Position numbers and translations under genes: made by a program. Below, in pieces: positions 22,635-59,523 of a stretch of DNA of 64,000 nucleotides. The stretch is from NCBI GenBank assembly GCA_944548615.1, contig OX155961.1, forward strand, positions 29,742,770 to 29,806,769, written 5' to 3'. The first letter of the stretch is position 1, and every line of letters begins with the position of its first letter. The notes under the pieces are model-generated. The model was given only the letters and a program-made list of their open reading frames with translations. It was not told the origin of the DNA and searched no databases. The DNA is from Micropterix aruncella. Lineage: Eukaryota; Arthropoda; Insecta; Lepidoptera; Micropterigidae.

Positions 22635-23740
22635 ATCTATCTACTATGACTGATAGGTTGTAAATCAGGATCCCTGGTAATAACCATGACTTTGGTCTTA
22701 GAAATATTGATTGACAAGCCAGATTTTTTACTGCACTCATTAACTTTGTCAACCAACCTTTTTAGGTCTTCCTGAGTAGAGGCAATAAGAACTGTATCAT
22801 CGGCGTAGCGCAAATTATTGATGCGTTTTCCGTTCATTTTCACCCCCAAATCAAGATTCTCCAGGGCCTCGATCATAATCGCCTCAGAGTACACATTAAA
22901 TAGTAATGGGGACAGATCGCAACCCTGACGTACCCCGCGGCAAATGTCGACCTCCTCCGTGTATTTCTGTTCCACTCTCTTTTGCCTTTTGGTTCCCATA
23001 CAAGTTTTTAATAATTTGAATGTCTTTGCCGTCTAAACTAATGTCATGCAAGCGCCTTGTAAGCAGTTCGTGTCTAACCGGGTCAAACGCTTTTTCATAA
23101 TCAAGAATGCACAAAAAGACATCTGTTTGCATATCACGACATTTTTGAATGAGGACGTTTAAAGCAAAGAGGGCTTCACGAGTACGAACTCCCGAATGAA
23201 AGCCAAACTGACTCTCTCCCAACTGCTCATCACATTTAGGTTGAATTCTGTTATGAACGATGGTAAGAAGCACGTGACTCATAAGACTGATCGTACGAAA
23301 CTCTTCACACTTCTTTGAATTTGGTTTTTTAGGCAAGGTGATGAACGTCGATTTGAACCAGTCTTTAGGGAGAAATCCAGTCATGTAAATCTTGTTAAAG
23401 ATGTCAGTTAACAATCCAGTGTAATCTTCCTCTAAAAGTTGTAATACTTCAATCGGAACTGAGTCTGGTCTAGGCGACTTTCCTTTCTGAGCTGATTGTA
23501 ATGCCCGTAGTACCTCTGACCCTAAAATAAATAGTACATCTTCTTAAATAGTACATCACAAAACAGCTTTGTTGACGTCCATCGCGCACATTCGCTTCCA
23601 AATCGGATCCGACATCCGACTAGTGTGAACAGAGCGGCGACATCCGATTAAAAATCGGATCCTACACCCGACTAGTGTAAATAGAGGCGGTGACATATTA
23701 AAAACGGATCCTACTCCCGACAAGTGGGAACCGGCTGTAA

Positions 23741-24744
23741 TGGGGATTGGTGTATTTGCGTACTAGTATTAAATCTATTTAATATCATTTCTATATCTTG
23801 GGATTCTATTCGTCAAGCATAAATAACCTCCAAAGACCCAAAGAAAATTTGAACTAAACATTTTAGAAAATTAAAAAAAACAGTAAAAAAATACTCCACT
23901 TGCGAGATGAGAAAAAGTTATCCGGCATCAAGCGCTGTACCGATGTAACTTTTATTTTATTTTGAGCTGCAGTAAGTCACAACACAAGAACATGCCAATC
24001 GTTGAACCCAGTGTTATGTTATCTATAGGTGACGCCATGTCTGAGGAGGCTAAACGTTGTCGTAACAGATATTTAAATGAACAAAAATATCAATTGATTA
24101 GTAATTTTCACAGAAATGAAACTCATCCACCAGGTGGTAATATCATAGCACCATTAAGAAAGTAAATGTGTTTAAAAATCCTGGTTTCAATATACGTTTT
24201 CCTAAGATCATATTAATAGTTCTGATCATAACATGTACATAGTTATTAGAAATGGAGAACTTTCTTTCAGTCGTTGAATTTCGTAACGTATAATTGAATA
24301 ACTTGAGAATCAGCGTACCTACGATTATGAAACATGCATCAATTGATTCCTGTTCTTGTTTTATAGATAGACATTGCATAAAAACTCTATGTCACCACTT
24401 CAGATTTTAAGATATATCTTTAGAGAACTTTACATTTGGGGAGAAATAGCTATTTTTTGCAATATAACTTGCGTCCCTGCCATGTGGGATACTAAGAAAG
24501 CCATTCTTAGCATCTCTTTTTCTAATATTAGTAATAACTTTGGAGTTAAAAGGATATTTGCGCGTACCTAACGTTTAACAATATGTTACTGCAGATAGAA
24601 TACCATTTTTAAAAAGCGAAAGTATGTACCACTGATAAAGGCATGTAATTATTGAAGTTCATCTTGTCGCACTTTTTGTGAACGGTATAGGGAAACAGAT
24701 ATTCAACTTCCCACGTTAAGTGACATACCAATGACTTATTGATA
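23741..24744. other. Intergenic; one short unclassified frame
   Basis: A + strand frame at 23962-24165 could encode NMPIVEPSVMLSIGDAMSEE and then AKRCRNRYLNEQKYQLISNF followed by HPPGGNIIAPLRK. I do not recognise it. It sits among mobile-element debris and no splice partner is seen, so it may be a piece of a transposon gene. The remainder shows nothing definite. Confidence 0.3.
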
Positions 24745-25900
24745 AGGGGAGAAAAGTCATGGCAGCGTTCCTCGACCTGTCAAAAGCATTTGACACGGTG
24801 TCTCACCCGATTCTCTGTAAAAAACTGGAGAGCTTTGGAGTTAAAGGGGTATCCATGGAATGGTTTAAAAGTTACTTAGATGACAGATCTCAGGTAACAG
24901 CAATAAATGGACAGATCAGTGATAAACTAAATATAAGATATGGCGTTCCACAAGGAAGTGTGCTTGGGCAACTCCTATTTTTAATATATATTAATGAATT
25001 ATCTGAACTCCAACTCAATGCGAAAGTCATCTCATTCGCAGACGACACGGTCTTGTTAACGGAAGCGACTAATTCGGCAGAAGTCACACTTAAATTACAA
25101 AATACTCTGGATACCGTTAGTGAGTGGCTAAATAAACATATTTTAACAATTAATTCGTCGAAAACCAAAATAATGAACTTTAGCCTAAGATCAGTTCATA
25201 TCTCCAGCTTCTTAAAATCCACTCTCACAATTGCCTTAAAGACTGCACATGCTCATGTGAACGACTATGTGTCGTAGATAACATAAAATACCTTGGAATA
25301 AATGTGGATTCTAAGCTGAATTGGTCTAGCCACATAATTCAACTCTCTGATCGATTACGGAAATTAATATATGTTTTTCGTGAACTGCGCAATGTACTAT
25401 CTCGGAAAACAATTAAAATCACCTACATAGCTCTATGCCAAAGTCTTATGATTTATGGGATTGTAGGGTGGGGTGCTTGCACGAAACAGGCCTTGGATCC
25501 ACTAATAAAGACGCAAAAACTGTTGTTACGGATTATTTATAGGAAACCTAATGACTACCCGTCAGAGCGTCTTTTCAACGTGGCGAAAGTTCTGGACGTC
25601 AAGCAATTGTTTATTAAATATGTGATAATATTTTTTCATAAACACAAAGATAGACATGATCAAAGTCAGCAAAACTGCAATACTCGGAGTTCACGGAAAC
25701 AAAATTTCCTTATTCCTCGAGTACAAACAACATTTGCGCAACGACAATCTTTTTTCATTGGTCCCAAATTATATAATGGCATAGAGGAAAAATGGAAACA
25801 CTTAAAGAACAATCAAGAGTTTAAAGACAATATTAATAAATGGTTATTTGAATTAGGAAGGTTTAAATCTGAAAACTTGGTTTGTAAAGCGTATGTATAA
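24745..25900 (+). pseudogene. CR1/Jockey-group reverse transcriptase, 5'-truncated, one frameshift
   Basis: The copy begins at MAAFLDLSKAFDTVSHPILC (RT catalytic block A), continues with WFKSYLDDRSQV, the GVPQGSVLGQLLFLIYINEL block and the catalytic FADDTVLLT, and ends in the C-terminal region ending FELGRFKSENLVCKAYV. A frameshift near 25200-25300 separates it into two frames: the first ends at 25277 and the second is open from before 25304 to 25900. The endonuclease and N-terminal RT are missing. The A-to-D substitution-free catalytic box suggests a moderately recent insertion. It lies between pygopus and ubiquilin on the + strand, followed by an AT-rich tail. Confidence 0.85.
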
Positions 25901-26519
25901 CGGTTAATTAAAAAATATTATTGTATATTTATATAAATTATTATGTATATATTATTATCATATTTTTATTTATTTTATATATTATTATATATTATTTCAT
26001 ATTTTTTAGCAGTGATTTTATAATTGTATTTATATATTTTATAAAATTATAAATATGTTTATACCATATATCATTTATCATTTATTGATATCGTATTTAC
26101 GATGTATGTGTATTTGCCATATTGTATTACCTACAATGTATTATTCGTACAAATTTAGTGTTTGGATTTGTATTATAATGTTATTTATTTATAATTATAT
26201 ATTATTCAATCTTAAAATAATAATTAAAAAAAAAACAATTAAGTACATTCATTTATTATAAAAATAAAAAGTTTTTTCAAGTTAATTAGGCTAATTGTTA
26301 CATAAGTTGTATTACTTATTTTAATTACTCTGACCCGCCTAGATACGGGACAGTTTAGTCCTAGTTAGGTGGGCAATGAGCATTAGCTGCATTTCGGTGT
26401 TCAATTTTTCCGAGTTATTTATAACATTGATAACAATGGGGTTAAATGTACAAAAATAAAATGAATAAAGTATTAAAAAATAAAATAAAAAAAAATTATC
26501 TTATTAGGTATAATATACT
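25901..26519. other. AT-rich intergenic sequence after the reverse transcriptase
   Basis: Very AT-rich (TATATTATTAT runs), probably the LINE 3' region at first. No gene seen. Confidence 0.5.
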
Positions 26520-26870
26520 GTTATTAATCTTATCAGTATAACATACTGTTATTATATGAGAAGTAGTTTTTCATTTTTGTATACTATGAACTATGGTCCA
26601 GTTTTGTCACCTCGTCATCATGCGTTCTGTAGGATATTTATACTATTCACGCTTATCATACATACTACACATTTCATAGTGGGCAGACTGCAATGACATT
26701 AATCTTATTTGGTTATTAATCTTATAATACACTATTATTAGATGAGCAGGGGTTTTGATTTTTTTTATACTTCAGTCCAGTTTTGTCACGGTAAGATATC
26801 TGTCATGTAGAATATTTACACTATTCACGCTTTCATTCATTCTACACATTTTATAGTGGGTGTTTGAATG
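26520..26870. repeat. Diverged direct duplication upstream of ubiquilin
   Basis: Two ~175-bp copies, about 26520-26690 and 26700-26870, share TTATTAATCTTAT, GTCCAGTTTTGTCAC, ATGCGTTCTGTAGGATATTT / ATCTGTCATGTAGAATATTT, CACTATTCACGCTT and ATAGTGGG words. They end about 150 bases before the ubiquilin start codon and may be promoter-proximal. Confidence 0.7.
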
Positions 26871-27022
26871 GCCCCCTTTATGCAACTCTTTTTTTTTGTG
26901 CACTGGCAAGAAATAAGGCAAACACCCATAGATAAAAGATAACCGTGGCAGTAACTGTGGCAACTCTGCCGAGCGAGCTTTCAGTTTTCAGCCAAAGTAA
27001 AGAGTCATCGAGATTTGCCAAA
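26871..27022 (+). promoter_or_regulatory. Ubiquilin promoter / 5' UTR region
   Basis: The ~150 bases before the ATG lack repeats. The start context CCAAAATGGC fits the insect consensus (A/C AAA ATG). The transcription start cannot be fixed by eye. Confidence 0.45.
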
Positions 27023-52905
<25,883 letters not shown>

Positions 52906-54700
52906 CGCTCTTTTAAGCAATTCAAATGACACCCCCAAAAAATACGAGACGTTTAAACGATTGCATCTCAATACACATTTTTGTTCTTACGATTATGGTC
53001 TAAATTCCATATTGCGTTATCGTGTTGTGCACCAACGATTTTATAATATTTTTGGCTTCGGAGAAAATTTTACAATTTTGCATTAAAATTATAAACTTAA
53101 TGTATACTTTACACATGCCATATCTATGTGTAGTTGACGCGGATTAAATGACCAGTGGAGAAATTTTAACCTTTTCCGAAATTATTGTCAGATATTAGTA
53201 ATCTCTAGTTATTCCAGAAGTTGAAGACAAACTTCTTTCTCTCCATTGCTCTTTATTCAGATGTCTATTGATCATTCAATCCGCAATATTGATTATTAAT
53301 TTTGTTAAACGGTGCAGTCAAAACTATTTTTTTTTGTCACTTTAATTACATATTTATATCACCTGTGTATAGTAAAATAAAATGAGTGAACTTTGTATGT
53401 GGTTTGATAGTGAACGGGTCGGGCGGTGGTAACTGGCAGGTGTTAATCTTTCCTGCTTTATAGCTATAACTTTTTACAGTTGCCATGTCTTTTAGAGTTT
53501 GGAGTTTTTGCCATCTGCCGGCTGCTCTTTAACTACAGTCACATTGTCGTAAAACGAGAGACTAAGAGTAACAAGTAAATCTATTCTTGCTGATAGATGG
53601 AAAATTGGGGCTGTTTTGTTACAAAAGTTGTTGCATTGGTCAACTGTTAAAGGCGGAAGCACCTATTTATCCGAGAAAACAATGACTATCAATCACTATT
53701 TTGAGAGTGCAATGTGCGCTTGCAGCCGGTCAGAACTTTGTAACCTCACTATGCAGGCGATAGCCTGCGAGTGGTCGGGCTTTGATTGGGATAAATTGCC
53801 AGTCGACCATGTCAGAACATGCAACCGGCCGCACGCCAAGCACCTTCAAACCTCTTCAGCACTTCTGAAACAGGCATAATTACTTCAAAGTTACCATTTT
53901 ATTCTTCATCAATAAATCCAGAAAAATGTGGAAATACAATTTTAGAGTATACTAGTTGGGTTGAGGATCAAAGATAAAATATAACCAATGATCGTGCTAT
54001 GTTTCAAACTTTAAACAAAATCACCCTTCTGAATAAATCGGAAAAAAACATCTACATTATATAGGTATCTAGTACCTAATAGAACATTCTGTAAAAAACA
54101 GAAAGATACGAAATTTCCGTCTTTAAACCCGCACAGTGTTTCCGAGCGCACAGATGCGCTAGACCTTATGGTGATCCTGTGTTATAAAATACTACCCTTT
54201 TTATGAGTACATTCTTCGTGTTAATTCATAGACGATTCTAGCCAGAGATCAAACGTAGCCCATGAACGCCCTTCACTGTTCAAACTTTGTTATTCCTACT
54301 TGCAGTCGTTGTCAGAAAATAATTTTATTTTTGTAATCGTCACTTTTTCATTATTGAGCATCCAAAGAAACCTTAGAGAGTTTTTTTTGTGCAAATCCGC
54401 CTGTCTGGATTGTGTCTGCAAGCCACTATTATTGCAAAAAAATAAAATATTTTAATTATTTACCTATAATGAGTTGCGGGTTTCGGGGTGTGTTTTAGTA
54501 ATTATTAAACGTTGGAATGACCATTTTCTTTTTAGTTTCCTATATTATGTAAATAATAAACTTAGTAGGCTTTGCGGGCGGAAAGAGATCTACCCGAGGC
54601 GCGTCATTGCAACATATTAATTTCCACATTTACTGTTATTATGTAATTATAATATTGTGATTGGCTTAATAAAATCCATTCCACTACCTGTTGTGTGTTA
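52906..54700 (+). other. Probable ubiquilin 3' UTR
   Basis: No bounded repeats, unlike the flanks. AATAAA hexamers occur at 53376-53381, about 53911 and 54668-54673. The last is followed by a GT-rich CCTGTTGTGTGTTATTTT and looks the best poly(A) site, giving a UTR of nearly 1.8 kb. A frame at 53616-53879 is unsupported. Confidence 0.5.
54668..54673 (+). terminator. Ubiquilin poly(A) signal candidate
   Basis: AATAAA with a GT-rich element about 20 bases downstream, the classical arrangement. Earlier hexamers at 53376 and 53911 lack such a clear downstream element. Confidence 0.5.
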
Positions 54701-56449
54701 TTTTTGAGATAATAAAACCTAGGCAGCGAGTAGTCGGGGAGGTAGTGAATATTTTTAGGACTTGTTTTCCCCGTTTGTGGAAGTAATTAAATATGGTCTA
54801 TTATTGAAGCTAATTAAGAAATTCCGACCGAGGGGCGATTGTAGAAAAATTTTGCATGGCAATTTTGTCTGGTCCATTTCATACACATAGGCAAAGGAGA
54901 ATGCCCATTGTAGTATGAACAAATGTACATTTTTTTGTATCTCCATCAAATGGCGTTTTATCTATCCAGTAACATCATCAGATTCTTTGTAGAAAATTAC
55001 ATCGAAAACGGTAACAAAATAAAATAATCTATTTTGAGGCTAGGTTCAGCCACATATAAAAGAAAATAGTAACAGATGCCACCTATTATCTATTTTTAAA
55101 ATTGTTTTGGGGGTAAATGATAAGTTTAGTAGGTATAGGTTGATAGTGTACCTAAACAACTATTTATTTTATTCTCCCTCTTTAAATCATCAAGGTGACA
55201 GAAAGTAGGGCCAAAGGCGTGTCGATAATAATAGATTGATTTTTCTTCGACTTATGTACATTATAAATAGGTAAGTATTAAATACAGTGAAAATAAAGAT
55301 AGCTGAATCCAAGTGTAGTTTCAGAAGTTCTTGATTAATAATAAATAGTTCTTTATGTATAATTCTCGACCATAACACAACTTTTTGTTTATTATGAGTA
55401 AATAAGGATTCGGCATCGAATAAAAAGGATCGATGCGGGGTCGATATCGTAGACCTAGGTAATCGATAATTAACATAATAGAACGGATTAAAAAAAAGAC
55501 ATCCCTTTTCAATAGCTAGCTAGCTTCACACGTGACAATTATTGACAAATAGAATAAATTGAAAGCTGAAAGTTTAAAAGTACTAATATTTCATAAAAAA
55601 ATAACCCTGAAACGAATAGTCATGAAACTTATTAAGAAATTATGTTTTTATTTTAGCTAATATTTTTTTCAAAATACAATCGTAGAAAAAAAAAAGAAAC
55701 AATCTTTTTTTTGAGAGTATGTACTATGAATGGACATTCTCCTTTAGCATACTATTTTTATTCAAGAATAGGCCCTCTGGTAAGGATTATCCGATGGGTG
55801 GAGTGGGCGAGAGGTGCAATGGAAATGTACTTATTTTCCTAGTTATAAATCTTTTCCACTCCTTAGTCGGCCATGAAATGCATAAAATAGCAATATCTGG
55901 CTTATTTACAGTTGAATGAAGCTAGTCTGGCGGGAATATTTCAACAATTACAAAAACTGAAAAAAATCGATATATTTTTCGGTTGTTGCCCTGACTTTTT
56001 CACATTTAATGCTTATAATACATATTGCTATTATACCAAATTATCATTTGGAAGATGTCTGGCTATTTTAAAATATCGTGGAATGCATCTGGCGGGATCT
56101 AGAAATTAAACAAAAATAAAAAACACTGCTCTTATTTTCACTGTCTTGAATTTATTTTTACATAATATTTGATCCACACGATTAGTGATTGATCCTATAA
56201 TTCCACGTAGAAAACGTCTAGCTGGTGTTCATAATAACGAAAGCCTCGCCAGACGGTCCTGACGTAGGTGGCAGTGCGCACTCTGATGCGTTAAACGAGT
56301 CTGGCAAGGCTTTGCCGATCGAGTATCACAACCAGATGTTATTCTAAGCTATCGTTATAATGCAATCTGACCAATTTTTAGGTCTGCAAAAAAAAAGGGC
56401 CACCATTTTGTTCGGGTCAGGTCTCGGACACCTTTGGCATAATTATAGA
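54701..56449. other. Intergenic, with hairpin-unit relatives
   Basis: AT-rich, no gene recognised. Words of the hairpin unit arrayed at 58570-58978 appear at 54840-54905 (TTTTGCATGGCAATTTTGTC, TGGTCCATTTCATAC) and 55720-55780 (TTTATTCAAGAATAGGCCCT). Inverted GTC(T)GGCAAGGC / GCCTCGCCAGAC words occur at 56240-56320. Confidence 0.4.
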
Positions 56450-57440
56450 GCCAGATTATTTTTTCTAATCAATGTTGCATGCGACGACATTAAAACGATT
56501 TTCATTAGTACCTACTAAAAAAAAGTGGATCATATTTGCATTTTCAAGAGCGTTTCCTAGCTTAAGCCATAGGAAAACTCCTCTACAAAATACGTGTCTG
56601 CTACTTGGAATTAGTCGCTGAATAATCCTATTAATTGCAATTAATGACTAAGAAAAGCGGCAAATCGGCAATTAACGGCAATTGATGACTAAGAAAATCA
56701 GTACCGAAAAAAAATAAGTACTAGCCCTCGACTAGATCAGCCATATTTTTCTAATCAATGTTGCATGCGACTTGACAGTAAAACAATCTTCATTAGTGCT
56801 AAAAAAGTGGAGCACATTTGTATTTTCCAAAGCATTTTCCAGCTCGACCAATCGGAAAACCTTCTACAAAACGGGGGGCGCCAGTTTTGCATGCGGCAAT
56901 TTTGCACAAATGTCACTTTTGACAGTTCCAAATTTGTTGAGGGCAGATTTGCAGGAGGCAACCTTGCAGGCGGCAACCTTCAGTACAGTTTTTAAGTTTT
57001 TCTGTTAGGTTAGGTTAGGTTAGGTTTTTCTTTCCCTAAAATCGAAGTGACATTAATTACCGGCATCCTTGTAGTGGATGACTTTTATACATCAAACTAA
57101 ACATTAAAAAAAATGTTTTAAGTTTTTCTGTTAGGTTAGGTTAGGTCATTTTGACATTTGCAAAACTGCCTTCTGCAAGATTGCCTTCTGCAAAACTGCC
57201 GCCTGCAAGAATGCCGTCTGCAAGATTGCCGTCTGCAAATTTGCCTTCTGCAAGTTTGATGGGACCCTACAAAACACATGTCCGCTACTAGAACTAGTCA
57301 CTGAATAATCCTATCCACGTGTGGTGATGGGGAAATCAGTACCGAAAAAAGTCACTAGCTCTCCGACTATCGACTTTTGGTGACTGGGAAAATCAGTACC
57401 GATAAAAATCACTAGCTCCCCAACTATAGAAGGACTTCGC
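56450..57440. repeat. Diverged direct duplication, second copy interrupted
   Basis: Copy 1 is about 56450-56740 and copy 2 about 56748-56872 continuing at 57267-57440. Both have TTTTTCTAATCAATGTTGCA, AAAAGTGGA(T/G)CA, GGAAAAC(T)CCTCTACAAAA, GTC(T/C)GCTACT and CTGAATAATCCTAT in order. The second is split by the element at 56873-57266. Confidence 0.75.
56873..57266. mobile_element. Foldback-like element of 15-bp repeats around TTAGG arrays
   Basis: A 9-bp duplication CTACAAAAC flanks it (56864-56872 and 57267-57275). The right arm is about six tandem units like TTGCCTTCTGCAAGA (57168-57258); the left arm has the complementary orientation (GGCAACCTTGCAGGCGGCAA). Between them lie (TTAGG)4 at 57005-57024 and (TTAGG)3 at 57131-57145, each preceded by TTTAAGTTTTTCTG, and a piece resembling the TTAA MITE end. 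Inverted arms made of short tandem repeats with 9-bp duplications are known from Foldback elements of Drosophila. Confidence 0.7.
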
Positions 57441-58119
57441 GGATGGCATTGTTTTGATGGGGCTTTGACATTCTGAGCTGGCAACACCAGTCGGCGCCGT
57501 GACGTTTCCTCGGAGGTGACGTTTGTGCTTAGTTTCTTCCAAAAATCGATGTTTTCGAACAACTTCCCGCCTTTTTGAACTTTTTGTATACTGTTTTTAA
57601 TACCGTAATTAAACCATCACGAATTAAACGGTATATTTTACGGATAGTAGCAGTTTTCCGCGACAGTTTGGATGTCGGGGTATTGTTGACATGTCAACAA
57701 GTTTTGTTCTCAGCTGGCATCTGCACTTTCACTTTGATTTTTATCTTCGTGATCTAGACAATGCAGCCTATTTATGTAATAAGTAACGCCAGAAACGGAT
57801 AAAAATAAAGTTTTGTTTAGTGCTGTTTTATAGTGGTTTTTTAAAATTACGTACTACGCTCAGACGCTAGATATTCAAAGGACTGCAGCATTCAGTTGTG
57901 ATTATGATGTGAGTTTTTTATTATTTTGTCTTAATTTTACGAAAATTACGAAAAAAGTGAAAGTACAAAATAATGTTTGATCCGCCATCTAGTGGTCGAA
58001 GCGCGTACTACATGTTTGAATTTGGGCGCGGTGGAGCCGATCCCTTGGGTTACTTAGTTCGGCAATAAATGGCAAATTAAATCGATTTTTATTATGCTTT
58101 CATAATTCACAGTACGTGA
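57441..58119. other. Intergenic, moderately GC-rich
   Basis: Contains short frames without family resemblance. No gene is supported. Confidence 0.4.
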
Positions 58120-58440
58120 TTGGTCGTTCGATCAATTGTCTGACCGTCGAGTAATTTGCCGCCCTTGAACTGTAGAGGCTATACGCGTTCGAAATGCATG
58201 CCCGGCCGGCGAATGTCATACATAATATTAAATTCTATTTGATTGGCTGGTCGTCGATAAAGGTCGGTTGCAAACGATGCGATTGGTAACGCGGTGGTGG
58301 ATTTTCCCGCCAGCCGATATGACGTCACCGCGTCCGTTCCGGGAGGAAGGAATATCGTAATGGCGGGCTTCGAGCTTCATTTAGTTAAAAGCAAGCGGCG
58401 CACCCCGTCTGCCGATAAAGCTATTTAGAAAACCTTTTAT
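58120..58440. promoter_or_regulatory. Promoter-like CpG-rich region
   Basis: Three CCAAT-type words (GATTGG near 58122, 58240 and 58282), a TGACGTCA cAMP-response-type site at 58319-58326 and an E2F-like TTTTCCCGCC at 58304-58313 lie in a CpG-rich stretch. This is unlike the repeats on both sides. A short frame from ATG at 58360 (MAGFELHLVKSKRR...) ends after 22 codons. No downstream exon is recognised, so the gene it might serve is unknown. Confidence 0.35.
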
Positions 58441-58569
58441 TGCTTTGCGCTTATTGGCTTTGAGCGAAACGACAATCGCATTTCTTTTATCTATTGGGAA
58501 CAGGTGAATGGTTTTCAAAATGGCGGTTCGTCGCCGATTTTATTTTTACGGCTCAACCACCGACCAGAG

Positions 58570-58978
58570 GGCCTATTCTTGAAAAAAAATAACATGCTAA
58601 ATTTGTCTATGTTCCATTTGATTTACATGGGCTATAGACAAATCTAGCAAACTAAATTTTCCAAGAATAGAATCCCTGGAGGTCTATTAAAAAAAGCATG
58701 CTAAATTTGTCTATGGCTCATGTAAATCAACTGGACCACAGACAAATTTGGCATGCAATTTTTTTTTCAAGAATTTTCCCCGGGGGGAGGGGGGTTAGTC
58801 TTGAAAAATTTAGCATACCAAATTTGTCTATGGTCCATTTGATTTACCTAAATGCCATAAACAAATTTAACATGTAACTAATTTTTCAAGAATAGGCCCC
58901 CAGGGAGCCTATTCTTGAAATAAATTAGCGTGATAAATTTGTCTATGACCCATATAAATCAAATGGACCATAGACAAC
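58570..58978. repeat. Tandem array of four ~100-bp palindromic units
   Basis: Each unit runs (G)GCCTATTCTTGAAAAAA, a TAGCATGCTAAATTTGTCTA block, TGGTCCATTTGATTTACAT, then the inverse of the same blocks ending TTTTTCAAGAATAGG(CC). Units start near 58570, 58676, 58794 and 58907, and the last is cut off at about 58978. Each can fold into a near-complete hairpin. Confidence 0.85.
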
Positions 58979-59523
58979 CCAAGTAGCACAAATTGGCTAT
59001 TAATAGTCACGGCAACCTTTTCGCGGCACCTTTTAGTTACTAAAACTCGTAATAGTAGTCATATAAACGACTATATAACGTACCTATATACCACCGGATT
59101 AGGCGCATTTTATACGTATTTTAGCTGAATAGTGGCTGAATAGCGGTCATAACAGCTACCTTCGGTGGTATGAGAAAGCTGAAGAAGCACTTATAAAGCA
59201 CTTATAGGCATGTTGTGGCACCCATATATAGCCAGCGGCTGTAAAAGTGTCACCAATTGATACTTTATTACAACTTCTAGTCGGGTAATGGGTATAGATC
59301 TGGGTATAGAAATGACATATCAAATAAAATTGGTATTTCTACAAATAAAATTACATTTCAAATTACTAAAATTATAAAATTATAAAAAAGTGTATAAAAA
59401 ACTAATATTGAAAAAAAAAAACATAGAAATTAAAAAATAACAAAGACATAAAAACTAGAAAAATAAAAAACAACAGAAATAATTAGAAAACATAGAGAAT
59501 CAGCAATTCAATAACAAAAATAT
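58979..59523. other. Intergenic, AT-rich
   Basis: The first 280 bases contain AGCTGAATAGTGGCTGAATA and AAGCACTTATAAAGCACTTA words that look like a dispersed repeat; the rest is A-rich. No gene seen. Confidence 0.4.

Larger units (their letters stand above)
20800..23521 (-). pseudogene. RTE-type retrotransposon, 5'-truncated and interrupted
   Basis: Running down the - strand from 23521: RT N-terminal part (KGKSPRPDSVPIEVLQLLEE), FLPKDWFKSTFITLPKKPNS, ESQFGFHSGVRTREALFAL, CILDYEKAFDPVRHELL, VRQGCDLSPLLFNVYSEAIM and the catalytic LRYADDTVLIA near 22815. The protein then stops at about 22660 where a hAT element is inserted, and resumes at 21425 with SKFLERVRQYKYLGAWVNEI and SWIL-type tail HVLGHDRYQLILMGKIKGKR. 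The APE endonuclease part is missing, so the copy was truncated on insertion. One frame change lies near 22960. A (GAA)n-like tail is at 20806-20818. Confidence 0.75.
20277..23737. mobile_element. Harbinger-like element, host of a nested insertion stack
   Basis: Left end GAGCCCTTTCCCACTTGTCG at 20277; right end read in inverse is CAGCCGGTTCCCACTTGTCG. TAA flanks both sides (20274-20276 and 23738-23740), matching the 3-bp TWA target of PIF/Harbinger elements. Subterminal repeats of the type CGGATC(C)GACATCCGACTAG occur three times at 23600-23725 and as GACAAAAAATCGTG and TCGGATGTAG words near the left end. The element keeps a decayed MADF gene, and an RTE retrotransposon has landed in it. Confidence 0.7.

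Noticed and set aside
57005..57145. TTAGG runs as a chromosome end or old telomere fusion
   Set aside because: Only four and three units, both inside a bounded foldback-like element with ordinary sequence on either side.
58360..58425. 22-codon frame MAGFELHLV... as a host gene start
   Set aside because: Too short, no donor before the stop, no recognised partner exon.
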